Shown here: positions 1 to 7,101 of the stretch, piece after piece
Layout: every line of letters begins with the position of its first letter
Position numbering within the stretch: the stretch's first letter is position 1
Source: DAOUKH01 sp034421515
GTDB lineage: Bacteria; Chloroflexota; Dehalococcoidia; SHYB01
Direction: 5' to 3'
Length of the DNA stretch: 64,000 nucleotides
NCBI GenBank assembly: GCA_034421515.1
Contig: DAOUKH010000019.1
Coordinates: forward strand, 28,531 to 92,530
The notes under the pieces: model-generated
What the model saw: only the letters and a program-made list of their open reading frames with translations
Databases searched by the model: none
Told to the model about the DNA's origin: nothing
Made by a program: the position numbers and the translations under genes

Positions 1-1
1 G

Positions 2-271
2 CTCGGCGAAGAGCTCAACGTCGTGATCGTCGTTGGGCCGGAGCACCGGCGCTACTTCGCCGAGGCGGGCATGTCGAAGGCCAACATGCGCGACTATCTC
101 TTTCCGCGCCTGACCGCGCCGTCCGGCGAGACCGGGCGGCGTCTCAGGATGGGCAAACCGGAGAATATTCTGATCGTGTCGGCGGGCGGACCGGGGATGG
201 CGGAGTCGTGGATTCTGCTGCCGCACCTCGCCCTCGCCATCACCAAGCAAATCGAGACGCCGGGGAGGTAG
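2..271 (+). CDS. C-terminal part of uncharacterised partner of the UGSC selenoprotein (runs off the left edge)
   Basis: The reading frame is open from the first base, so the true start lies outside the window; about 89 residues are visible. The end of the protein reads like a small alpha/beta domain, with a hydrophobic strand (ILIVSAGGPG) followed by a helix. The stop codon lies two bases before the start codon of the UGSC selenoprotein, so the two are co-transcribed and probably translationally coupled. From memory of the family, UGSC proteins often have such a neighbour, and the two may act together, but no function is established. I do not recognise a catalytic motif in the visible part. 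Confidence 0.6.
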   Translation, partial: LGEELNVVIVVGPEHRRYFAEAGMSKANMRDYLFPRLTAPSGETGRRLRMGKPENILIVSAGGPGMAESWILLPHLALAITKQIETPGR

Positions 272-273
272 GC

Positions 274-834
274 ATGGCAGACCACGAAATCGTCGCACTC
301 GATCCCACCAGCGGCCCGCTCGACCGCAAGGACCCGCGAGCCTTCCCCGACCGGCCCGAGACGCTCAACGGCGCCGTCGTCGGCCTGGTCGCCAACGGGC
401 TCGGCGAGGGACAGAAGATGATGGACGCGCTCTACGAGGAGCTGGCCAAGGAAGCCGAGGTCGTCGGCGCGGTCCGCGTGCTCAAACGCAGCGTCTCCAT
501 TCCGCCCGACCCGCCGGACTGGGACCGGCTGCTCTCGGAGGTGACCGTCGCCATCACCGGGATGGGCGGCTGAGGCTCCTGCAGTGCGCGCAGTATGCGC
601 GACGCGATTGAGCTCGAATGGGCCGGCATCCCCAGCGTGGCGATCATCCACGAGGCCCTGGCCGGGTCGGCGGACTCCATGAAGCGCCTCAGCGGGGTCA
701 AGGACTACGACTACGTCCAGGTCAAATACCCGCACATTCCGACGGCGGTGTGGACCGACGAAGAGGCGCGGAGCATCGCGAAGGACCTCGCGCCGAAGGT
801 GATGGCGGCCCTTACCAGGGCAAACGGCGACTAG
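274..834 (+). CDS. UGSC-family selenoprotein (in-frame UGA read as selenocysteine)
   Basis: An ATG at 274, preceded by a strong GGAGG ribosome-binding site, opens a frame that meets TGA at 571-573 and then continues without interruption to a TAG at 834. The codons after the TGA are Gly-Ser-Cys, giving the family-defining U-G-S-C motif with Sec at residue 100 of 186. Downstream residues (MRDAIELEWAGIPSVAI) fit the helix and strand that follow this motif in the family. A hairpin suited to a bacterial SECIS lies about 19 bases after the UGA. The family is known only as a predicted redox or thiol-linked selenoprotein and its substrate is unknown. Reading the two halves as separate genes would leave the second half with no ribosome-binding site and would split a conserved domain. 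The Sec machinery (SelA, SelB, SelC, SelD) is not in the window. Confidence 0.85.
584..603 (+). promoter_or_regulatory. Candidate bacterial SECIS hairpin
   Basis: Directly after the UGA at 571-573 the coding strand can fold into a stem: bases 587-592 (CGCGCA) pair with 596-601 (TGCGCG) around a three-base GTA loop. Two more pairs (584-585 with 602-603) form across a bulged G586. The first loop base is G and lies about 20 bases past the UGA. This agrees with the known bacterial SECIS pattern: a short stem within the coding sequence and a G at the start of the apical loop. Found by eye, not by a folding program. Confidence 0.6.
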
Positions 835-880
835 GCTTCTCGTGACGTTAGGGTAGGGGAGCGGCGCCCTGCGCGCGGGG

Positions 881-935
881 TGGGTGGTCCCCCCTCTTCT
901 CCCTTGGGAGAAGATTGAGATGAGGGGCCCCCTGA
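881..935. repeat. Dispersed intergenic inverted repeat (TTCTCCC/GGGAGAA type)
   Basis: A short imperfect palindrome, TTCTCCC next to GGGAGAA, is followed by a GAGATGAGGGGCC segment. The same sequence occurs in opposite orientation near 29545-29590, between other genes. It is one of several small repeats scattered through the intergenic spaces of this window. It may act in transcription ending between the selenoprotein gene and the convergent SRPBCC gene, but it has no T-tract. Confidence 0.5.
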
Positions 936-982
936 TCGCCGCCACAGGCCAATCGAGCCCGTTACCTCGGCGGCCGGCGGCC

Positions 983-1531
983 CTACGGCAGCGTCCGTGT
1001 CAGCCGCTGGTCCTTGCCGCCACCGGCGACTAGCACGAGGTTGCGCAGGTAGAACGTCCAGCGGTCGAGGTGCCGCTCGTAGGCCTGCTGCCAGACGTCG
1101 CCCTGCCCGTAGCCCGAATGGATCAGAGTGAGGAGCGTGTAGTCGGGGCTGAGCGCCTCCCACGACCACCGCGCCACCGTTGAGCCGTAGGCCCGGCGCA
1201 CGGCGTCGTCGGCGAAGCTGTAGGCGATGCCGAAGGCGGGGTCGTAGCCCTGGACGGCCCCCTCGATGACCTCGCCGCTCTCGCGGAGCTCAATGCGGTA
1301 GCCGCGGCCGACCTCAGTGTCGAAGGACGCCGAACGCGCCAGCCACGCCTCGACACCCGTTTCCGTGGTGAGGAACTGCCGCGCCTTCGGAAGCGAAGCC
1401 GCCACCGTGACGGCGATGTGCAGCGAGTCGGGAACGTCTCGGAAAATCTCACCACCCCCCAAAGCAGGCCCGGAAATCGTTACCTGGAGGCCGGCCCGCC
1501 AAGGATATACCGCGGCGCGGAGGGCGGGCAA
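983..1531 (-). CDS. SRPBCC (AHSA1-like) domain protein
   Basis: The protein of up to 182 residues carries the pattern of the activator-of-Hsp90-ATPase-like SRPBCC family: an opening beta strand (SLHIAVTVAAS), a helix pair ending in GVEAWLA, then alternating strands and a long final helix (WQQAYERHLDRWTFYLRNLV). Members form a helix-grip fold with a hydrophobic cavity and bind lipids or other small ligands; a role cannot be assigned here. The start is uncertain: the first 35 or so residues do not resemble the family, and the domain itself begins near position 1430, where no good ATG or GTG with a ribosome-binding site is seen. Its 3' end faces that of the selenoprotein gene. Confidence 0.7.
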   Translation of the reverse strand: MPALRAAVYPWRAGLQVTISGPALGGGEIFRDVPDSLHIAVTVAASLPKARQFLTTETGVEAWLARSASFDTEVGRGYRIELRESGEVIEGAVQGYDPAFGIAYSFADDAVRRAYGSTVARWSWEALSPDYTLLTLIHSGYGQGDVWQQAYERHLDRWTFYLRNLVLVAGGGKDQRLTRTLP

Positions 1532-1660
1532 TAAAGGCCCCGGCAGCGGCCGCTCTTTCCGCGCTCGACACCCTCGGGGTCCTGCTCAAAGCCGGCTCCG
1601 GACATTCGCTGCCGTCCTAAAGATTAGGCTTGCGGAGGATCCTCCGGCCACCCACGCCGA

Positions 1661-2443
1661 CTACACGTGCCAACGCGCTACGTACCCGCGCCGAACGGTG
1701 TCAAGGAACTTCAAGTACTCTTTGTCAACGTCGACGCCAAGGCTATTGGCTCTGTCGACTCGAGGCGGGTTCACATTGTCGATATGGACAGGGATGAGCA
1801 GCAAATAATCGAATCCTTCTTGATGAGTCAAATTGGGAGTCCGAGTGGGAAGACCTCGAAAGTGTTCGAGAGTCTTCTCAGCATCGTCGGCGCGATTCTC
1901 ACTAACCGCGAGGGGGAAGTCGTCCCAAAGGGTTTCGTCTCCCGTCGCAAGACGCGGGAGGACGCTCCGTTCAAACTCCCCTGGCCGGTTCCGGTAGACT
2001 TTTTTCACTTGGTCAGCCACGTTGAGGTATCGCCTGGCTGTGCCAATGAGAACAGTACCGAGAACGATCGCCTCTCGCCTCCGCTGCTGCACCTCGGACC
2101 TGAAGTTGTCCAAGTCGCGGAACCGCTCCCCTTTGTTTCGATGGGCCGTCAGCACCGACTTGTTCTCCAAGCAAACGCGGACGCGACTCAAGTCTGGCGT
2201 ATCCGCCGAGCCGTGTATCTCGCAAACGAGCAGATCTGCCCTGCGCTTCTGAAGGTCTGGCGCGGGTTGGTTCAACCACCAACCGACCTTCCCATGAGCA
2301 TGATCGTCCCGGATTTCAGTGCATCGTGAGAGTAGATCCGACCAAATGCCCTTACAGAGGATATCTGAGTGCTCGGCTTTTCGATGGTTGTGGTATCCGC
2401 GTTCACTAATCCGGCGGATGACATCATCGAAGGGCGTGTTCAA
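1661..2443 (-). CDS. Putative Type II restriction endonuclease, PD-(D/E)XK type
   Basis: A 260-residue protein whose start codon overlaps the stop of the upstream methyltransferase gene by four bases. I do not recognise a named restriction enzyme family, but a nuclease core is visible: Asp70 in RADLLVCE, followed after about 20 residues by a strand with Glu93-Asn-Lys95 (VRVCLENKSV). This matches a PD-(D/E)XK active site. The coupling to a DNA adenine methyltransferase makes a cognate restriction enzyme the most economical reading. Base composition is less GC-rich than the flanking housekeeping genes, which suggests acquisition by transfer. Confidence 0.65.
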   Translation of the reverse strand: MNTPFDDVIRRISERGYHNHRKAEHSDILCKGIWSDLLSRCTEIRDDHAHGKVGWWLNQPAPDLQKRRADLLVCEIHGSADTPDLSRVRVCLENKSVLTAHRNKGERFRDLDNFRSEVQQRRREAIVLGTVLIGTARRYLNVADQVKKVYRNRPGEFERSVLPRLATGDETLWDDFPLAVSENRADDAEKTLEHFRGLPTRTPNLTHQEGFDYLLLIPVHIDNVNPPRVDRANSLGVDVDKEYLKFLDTVRRGYVARWHV

Positions 2444-3867
2444 GCCACGAACTCCAAAATGGGCGCCATGGAGCCGGGGCGGCGCGCATTGAGCATTGGC
2501 TGTGGAGGATCCAGCATGTCCGTAACGAACCCGGAGGGTATCGGAAGACGCTTGAGGACGTTGCTCTGCGTGCGGATGAAACCATTAGCCGCTCGCTGAC
2601 AGTTCTCGGTGAGCCACTCACGGGCGTGCTTACTGTTCAGGTACTCGCAGAGAGGTTCGAGCATCGACGGGTTCCTGGGCACGATGTAGTAGGTGGAGTG
2701 GCGCGGCATCGTTGCACCGGACCTATCCAGCCAGAAGGCCGGTCTGCATGCAATGTCCTTACAGAGGATCTTAGGCCGTAGGATTTGCGGCATGCATGGA
2801 GTCTCGTGGAACGCATACCAAGGTTTTCGACTTGTGCACGTCCGCTTCAGCAGTTTCGCGGAGACCCGCGGCTCCATCAAATACCGAGCAAAGCCCCCCA
2901 AGTTCTCCAGTGGTGTGAGTGTGCCGTCTAAGCCGTATGGCACCAGCATGATCGCGTGGGTTTCAATCCGGCCCTTAGCCATGTCCAGGTCTCGCCCCGA
3001 AACGGTTGGCCAGGCGAATTCATTGAGCCCCTCAGGCAATTCGTTTCGTTCGCGGACGAAAACCTTGTCCGCGCCGGTCGCTACACCGCAACTGACGCGG
3101 TCGCAGACTGCGGAGAGGATGTCTGCCGTCCGGCCAGACTTTGAATCCGTCCCAGAGCCATTCACGAAGGGCTGCCAACTCATGCCGCCCGGCGGGAGAT
3201 AGGCGATCTTTTCGAGACCTCTGCGGTTCACGATCCGGGTAGCTCGTTTGCTCTTGGCCTTCTCCAGCACCGTAACCAGAGGATAGGTGACAAGGCTCCC
3301 AAATGTGTCCTCAGGAAGGAATTCGATCATTCGGACATCATGGGCGCTGAGCAACGCTCGGAGCGAAGCGGCGGAATCTACATAGGTATACTTCTCAGGA
3401 GTCACAAAAACGAGCCGGCCGCCTGGTTCAAGGATCTCTAAGGCCCGCTCGAAAAACAACATATACAAATCAAACCGGCCGGTGGCAGTGCGGTAGTGGG
3501 CCTTATGCTCGGCCTTCTCTCGTTCGTTCAACTCAAGAATCGAGGCATAGGGGGGATTTCCGATAACGTAATCATACGTTCCCCAGTGCCTGGCCTTCAG
3601 AAAATCCCCTTCGATTACACTGATCTGCTGATTGTTCCTGAAGTGGGACGCGGCTTCGGCAGCTAACTGCCCATCAAGCTCTACACCGGTTACCTCTGCA
3701 AGCTCTGACCGGCTTGCTAGAGACCAGCGCACGACCCCCTTTATGAAAGCGCCGGCGCCGCAACCGGGGTCAAGAATGCGGTCGCCGTGACGAACATTCC
3801 TACCTTCAAACAGCAGTTCGACCATGTGGTCGACCAGCCTATCGGGTGTGGGTACGAAACCTCTCAT
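2440..3867 (-). CDS. Type II DNA adenine-N6 methyltransferase (TaqI/Eco57I-like)
   Basis: The 475-residue enzyme has the gamma-class order of N6-adenine methyltransferases: the SAM-binding motif I DPGCGAG near residues 33-39, the catalytic NPPY at about 104-107, and a C-terminal half resembling a TaqI-like target-recognition domain. It would transfer a methyl group from SAM to adenine within a specific DNA site and protect the host from the coupled nuclease. I chose the ATG at 3867 because GGAGG sits five bases upstream and the following residues (MRGFVPTPDRLVDHMV) match the usual family beginning. A longer frame from 3918 would translate an upstream tandem repeat. It is co-transcribed with the downstream nuclease. 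Confidence 0.85.
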   Translation of the reverse strand: MRGFVPTPDRLVDHMVELLFEGRNVRHGDRILDPGCGAGAFIKGVVRWSLASRSELAEVTGVELDGQLAAEAASHFRNNQQISVIEGDFLKARHWGTYDYVIGNPPYASILELNEREKAEHKAHYRTATGRFDLYMLFFERALEILEPGGRLVFVTPEKYTYVDSAASLRALLSAHDVRMIEFLPEDTFGSLVTYPLVTVLEKAKSKRATRIVNRRGLEKIAYLPPGGMSWQPFVNGSGTDSKSGRTADILSAVCDRVSCGVATGADKVFVRERNELPEGLNEFAWPTVSGRDLDMAKGRIETHAIMLVPYGLDGTLTPLENLGGFARYLMEPRVSAKLLKRTCTSRKPWYAFHETPCMPQILRPKILCKDIACRPAFWLDRSGATMPRHSTYYIVPRNPSMLEPLCEYLNSKHAREWLTENCQRAANGFIRTQSNVLKRLPIPSGFVTDMLDPPQPMLNARRPGSMAPILEFVA

Positions 3868-3875
3868 TGGCCTCC

Positions 3876-3915
3876 GTCGCATGTCGCCTAGGCGGGTCGC
3901 ATGTCGCCTAGGCGG
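3876..3915. repeat. Perfect 20-bp tandem repeat with palindromic core, upstream of the methyltransferase
   Basis: Two exact head-to-tail copies of GTCGCATGTCGCCTAGGCGG occupy 3876-3895 and 3896-3915. Each contains the 10-bp perfect palindrome CGCCTAGGCG (3885-3894 and 3905-3914). The array abuts the ribosome-binding site of the methyltransferase and lies just before the divergent HAD gene. Its position and symmetry suit an operator, possibly bound by the methyltransferase itself or by an unlinked control protein. This role is inference. Confidence 0.75.
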
Positions 3916-4029
3916 CATGATGGCGTGATAAGAATCGTGATAAGGATTAAACGGCGCGAGCGAAGCCTGGTCAAGTTGACCGTGTCGGGCGGGCTATGTG
4001 AGAATCTCCCGCCGGAGGAGGACCGTACT

Positions 4030-4386
4030 GTGACCCTCATCAGCTTCGACATAGACGGCACCATGATCTTCGGACAGCCCCCCGGCGTGATCACCGTGGA
4101 CGTCGTGCGGCAGGCGAAAAGCATGGGCTGCATCGTCGGCAGCGCGTCCGACCGCCCCATCAGCAACCAGACGCAGCTCTGGGAAGAGCACGAGATGGAA
4201 GTCGATTTCGTCAGCCTGAAGCACCGCCTTGACGAGATCAAGGAGCGCTTCAGCGCGACGTATCACGTCCACTTCGGCGACACCGAGATGGACCGCTACT
4301 TCGCCAAGCAGGCCGGGTTCGACTTCCACCACGTCGACGACCTTCCCGGCGACATCCTCTCCCTGCTCCCCGGGGCGGCCGAGTAG
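4030..4386 (+). CDS. Small HAD-like phosphatase-fold protein
   Basis: A 118-residue protein that starts with the HAD motif I, FDIDGT, in which the first Asp is the nucleophile of this superfamily. Later motifs are short: a SASDRP turn that may serve as motif II, and HFGDTEMD near residue 80 resembling the GD(T/S)xxD of motif IV. The chain is far shorter than full HAD phosphatases and lacks a cap domain, as in phage- and plasmid-type HAD-like proteins. A GTG start is chosen because GGAGGAG lies about ten bases upstream and motif I begins seven residues in. Substrate unknown. Divergent from the restriction-modification operon. Confidence 0.65.
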   Translation: MTLISFDIDGTMIFGQPPGVITVDVVRQAKSMGCIVGSASDRPISNQTQLWEEHEMEVDFVSLKHRLDEIKERFSATYHVHFGDTEMDRYFAKQAGFDFHHVDDLPGDILSLLPGAAE

Positions 4387-4416
4387 GGCTTCGCTCCGGG
4401 CGGCCTATCGGCGGCC

Positions 4417-5778
4417 TCAATTCCCCCCGTACAGCCTCGTTAGGTCGCGGAAGTCGTCGATTTCCTCAAGCCCGGCGAGACCCGCGAACAGATTGTCAGC
4501 CGAGGCTTGGCCTATGACCGGGGCGACCAACCGCTTGAACTTGGCCTCCAGGTCCGCCGGTGAGAGTGGCCGCCGGGGGCCTCCGATGACGTCGACGTAG
4601 GCGGTCTCCTTCCAGAAGGTCCTCCCCTTGGCGGTGACCTCGGCCCGCCGTCGCTCGTGGGGGTAAGGCACGATCGATCCCGTGGTCTTCTCCGCCGGGT
4701 CCAGGGGCTCGGGATCGAGCTCAATCCGCACCTTCTTCGCGAGCGCGACGACCTCAGGGTCGTGGCGGATGCCTTCGGCGAACCAAGCCGGCCCAGACTC
4801 CTCACCCAAGAGAATCAGCGCGATGACACTGGGGATCGCATACAGCGCATCCCAATAGCCGTCGGGTTCGGGAAGGTTGAACGGGGGATTCGTCCACGTG
4901 GGCTCCCGGACCAGGAGCCTTATCTCATCGATATCCTCCGGGCGGAGTCCTTCCTCGCGCGCAATCGAGACCGCGAGGTCGATGGCATGATGACTCGTAC
5001 CCCCGGGAGCGATCCACGGCTTCAGGTACATCTCCCGCGTGAGGTAGTGATACGGGGTTGGGGACGCCGCCAGCGCGTCCAGGTCGTACATGTCGGCCCG
5101 CTCCAGCACGTCCAGGGGGCCGGTGAACCCATTGCGGGCGAGCAGGGCGGCCTGCACGCCGACGGGGCAGACCATCACGTTGGCCGTGTTGCCGATCATG
5201 CTGCCCAGTCCTAGGCCGAGCGTCGGTGGAGCGATCATCCAGGCGAGTCCGACCAGATTGTTCATCTGGGTCTCGTCCAATTTCATGAGCTTGCCGCTCA
5301 CGAGGGCGCAAAGAAGGATCTGGTGCCGCATGCGCATCACTCGTCCACGGGCATCAACGGCCGTGGCGGCATAGGCGAACCGGGCGCCGAGCTCGAACAC
5401 CGTGGCCACCGCGGCGATGATCTCCTTCCCGGAGGCATGCATGCGCTCGCCCACCGCCAGCCCCGTCTGATTGATGCGTTCGATGGAGTGGCCGGCCGGG
5501 CCCATCTCGTCGTAGTTGCTGGCATAGCAGAACATCGCGTTCACGCCCGCCGCCACACCCGCGGACACCTTCGCTCCATCGCCGACGACGGTGGACTCGG
5601 GCGGGCCGCCCGCATCCCGGGCGTAGTCCACCAAGGCTTGGCCCTGCATCGCGTAGCCTTGGAATGCAATCCCGACGTCATCGAGAATGGCTTCCTTAAT
5701 CTTGGCGACCGCCGCGGCAGGGATGTCTTCAAAATCGGTCTCGATGAGTTCCTTGATCAGTCCCCTTGTCGTAGACAT
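4417..5778 (-). CDS. MmgE/PrpD family protein
   Basis: A 453-residue member of the MmgE/PrpD family, which includes 2-methylcitrate dehydratase, cis-aconitate decarboxylase and many uncharacterised dehydratases or racemases. The length is typical, and the N-terminal helical domain (ILDDVGIAFQGY and GVNAMFCYASNYDE) and the central ALVSGKLMKL region are characteristic. The ATG at 5778 is preceded by AGGAGGATGAA, which settles the start against a longer frame to 5814. No prpB or prpC is adjacent, so methylcitrate cycle function is not implied; an organic-acid catabolic role fits the rest of the window. Confidence 0.85.
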   Translation of the reverse strand: MSTTRGLIKELIETDFEDIPAAAVAKIKEAILDDVGIAFQGYAMQGQALVDYARDAGGPPESTVVGDGAKVSAGVAAGVNAMFCYASNYDEMGPAGHSIERINQTGLAVGERMHASGKEIIAAVATVFELGARFAYAATAVDARGRVMRMRHQILLCALVSGKLMKLDETQMNNLVGLAWMIAPPTLGLGLGSMIGNTANVMVCPVGVQAALLARNGFTGPLDVLERADMYDLDALAASPTPYHYLTREMYLKPWIAPGGTSHHAIDLAVSIAREEGLRPEDIDEIRLLVREPTWTNPPFNLPEPDGYWDALYAIPSVIALILLGEESGPAWFAEGIRHDPEVVALAKKVRIELDPEPLDPAEKTTGSIVPYPHERRRAEVTAKGRTFWKETAYVDVIGGPRRPLSPADLEAKFKRLVAPVIGQASADNLFAGLAGLEEIDDFRDLTRLYGGN

Positions 5779-5964
5779 TTCATCCTCCTCGCCTGCCCCG
5801 CACATTAACGACATGTATCCCCGTAGAGGTTAGAGCCGCACCAAGGCCTACTGTATGACAGGCCGCGCAAAGAAACCACGGTATCGCGGAGGTTGCCGAG
5901 GCGGTGGCGGGGCGGCCGCTCCCGCCGGGCATCTCAGCCTTCCCAGACGGAACTGGTGGAGACG

Positions 5965-6828
5965 CTAACCGTCGAGCCGTACCAGGACGCGGTCGCCGCG
6001 GGCAAGGCCCAGCGACTCCGCCGCGCTTCCGTTGCGAATGGCGATTTCGAGGCGCCCGCCGCTGCCCCAGACCGCGAGCGGCGTGCCTTCGTCCGCCCAT
6101 ACGTAGCTGGGGTGCACCTCGCCGACGAGGCGGCCCGCCGCCTCGACCGACGTCACGTTGGGTGCGTCGCCGCGCTTGAGGTTGGTGACGGCGTTCCCGA
6201 AGGCGTCGACATGGATGACGCGGGCCGTGATCACGCCGTCGGCTGCTGGAGTGGGCCGCGCGATGCACAGCCGCTGGAGTGTGTCGAGCCGGGAGCCCAT
6301 CCGCGCCGCGTCCATACCGAAGCAGAGGTGCGCCGCCGCCGGAGCGAAGATGTCCCGTCCGTGGAAGACGTTGCTGACCTCGGGGAGGCGGTAGGCGGGG
6401 TCCGTTAGCTCGAAGACTTCCACGCCCGTTGGGAGCGGCGACTCGACCGTCCGCGCCAATGCGTCGTCGTCGGACTCAGCCTCTGTGAATGGCCAGGCGG
6501 CCGCGTCGGGCAGCAGCGCCTCGATGGCCAGGCTCAGCACGCCGTTGTCGGGGCCTACAAGGTGGACGCCGCCGGCGCGCGCCGCGATGGCGCGGCGGCC
6601 TGTGCCGACGCCGGGGTCGACGACGGCGACGTGCACGCAGCCCTCGGGGAAGTAGGTGACCGCCTCGGCGAGCACGTAGGCGCCGTGCAGGACGTCCTGC
6701 GGGGCGACGTCATGGGAGATGTCGATGCAGGGGACGCCGGGGGCGATGCCGAGGATGACCCCCTTCATCGCGGCGGCGTAGGCGTCGACGCGGCCGAAGT
6801 CGGTGGTGAGCGTGACGGCGGGCGTCAC
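5965..6828 (-). CDS. SAM hydroxide adenosyltransferase (DUF62 family)
   Basis: A 287-residue protein of the DUF62 family, relatives of the fluorinase and chlorinase. These enzymes use water or hydroxide to split S-adenosylmethionine into adenosine and methionine. Visible markers are TTDFG at residues 8-12, DPGVGT at 71-76 and PDNGVL at 93-98, together forming the SAM pocket, and a C-terminal beta domain. The gene starts with GTG overlapping the secG stop by four bases, so translation is coupled to secG. The family is usually the hydrolase rather than a halogenase, and nothing here suggests otherwise. Confidence 0.85.
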   Translation of the reverse strand: MTPAVTLTTDFGRVDAYAAAMKGVILGIAPGVPCIDISHDVAPQDVLHGAYVLAEAVTYFPEGCVHVAVVDPGVGTGRRAIAARAGGVHLVGPDNGVLSLAIEALLPDAAAWPFTEAESDDDALARTVESPLPTGVEVFELTDPAYRLPEVSNVFHGRDIFAPAAAHLCFGMDAARMGSRLDTLQRLCIARPTPAADGVITARVIHVDAFGNAVTNLKRGDAPNVTSVEAAGRLVGEVHPSYVWADEGTPLAVWGSGGRLEIAIRNGSAAESLGLARGDRVLVRLDG

Positions 6829-7052
6829 CCGCGATCGATGAACCTCGCGCTGACCAGCGCGAGCAGGACGAAGATCACCGTGAGCGCGATCGTGCCGCGA
6901 AAGAGGGTCTGCTCGAAACCGCGGCGGGTGCGGAAGTTCGTGGAGTAAGCCTGGCCGAAGATTCCCCCGCCCGTGCCCTTCACCTGAAGTAACACCATGC
7001 CCACGAGCACGACGGCGAGCACGATCGTTATGCTGTTGAGGACGGTTTCCAC
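6825..7052 (-). CDS. secG: Preprotein translocase subunit SecG
   Basis: A 75-residue inner-membrane protein with two hydrophobic segments (residues 8-24 and about 52-69) separated by a Gly-rich loop containing KGTGGGIFG, the hallmark of SecG. It stabilises the SecYEG channel during protein export. The GTG start lies about 50 bases upstream of the gatB 3' end region on the same strand, and its stop overlaps the start of the SAM hydroxide adenosyltransferase. Confidence 0.9.
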   Translation of the reverse strand: METVLNSITIVLAVVLVGMVLLQVKGTGGGIFGQAYSTNFRTRRGFEQTLFRGTIALTVIFVLLALVSARFIDRG

Positions 7053-7101
7053 GAGTCTTCGCCTCGACCGGCGGCCTGCCGGTCCCGTTCAGTATACGCC
7101 A

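Noticed and set aside
595..834. Separate small gene after the TGA at 571
   Set aside because: No ribosome-binding site precedes the ATG at 595, it is in frame with the gene before it, and the UGSC motif spans the TGA. One selenoprotein is the better reading.
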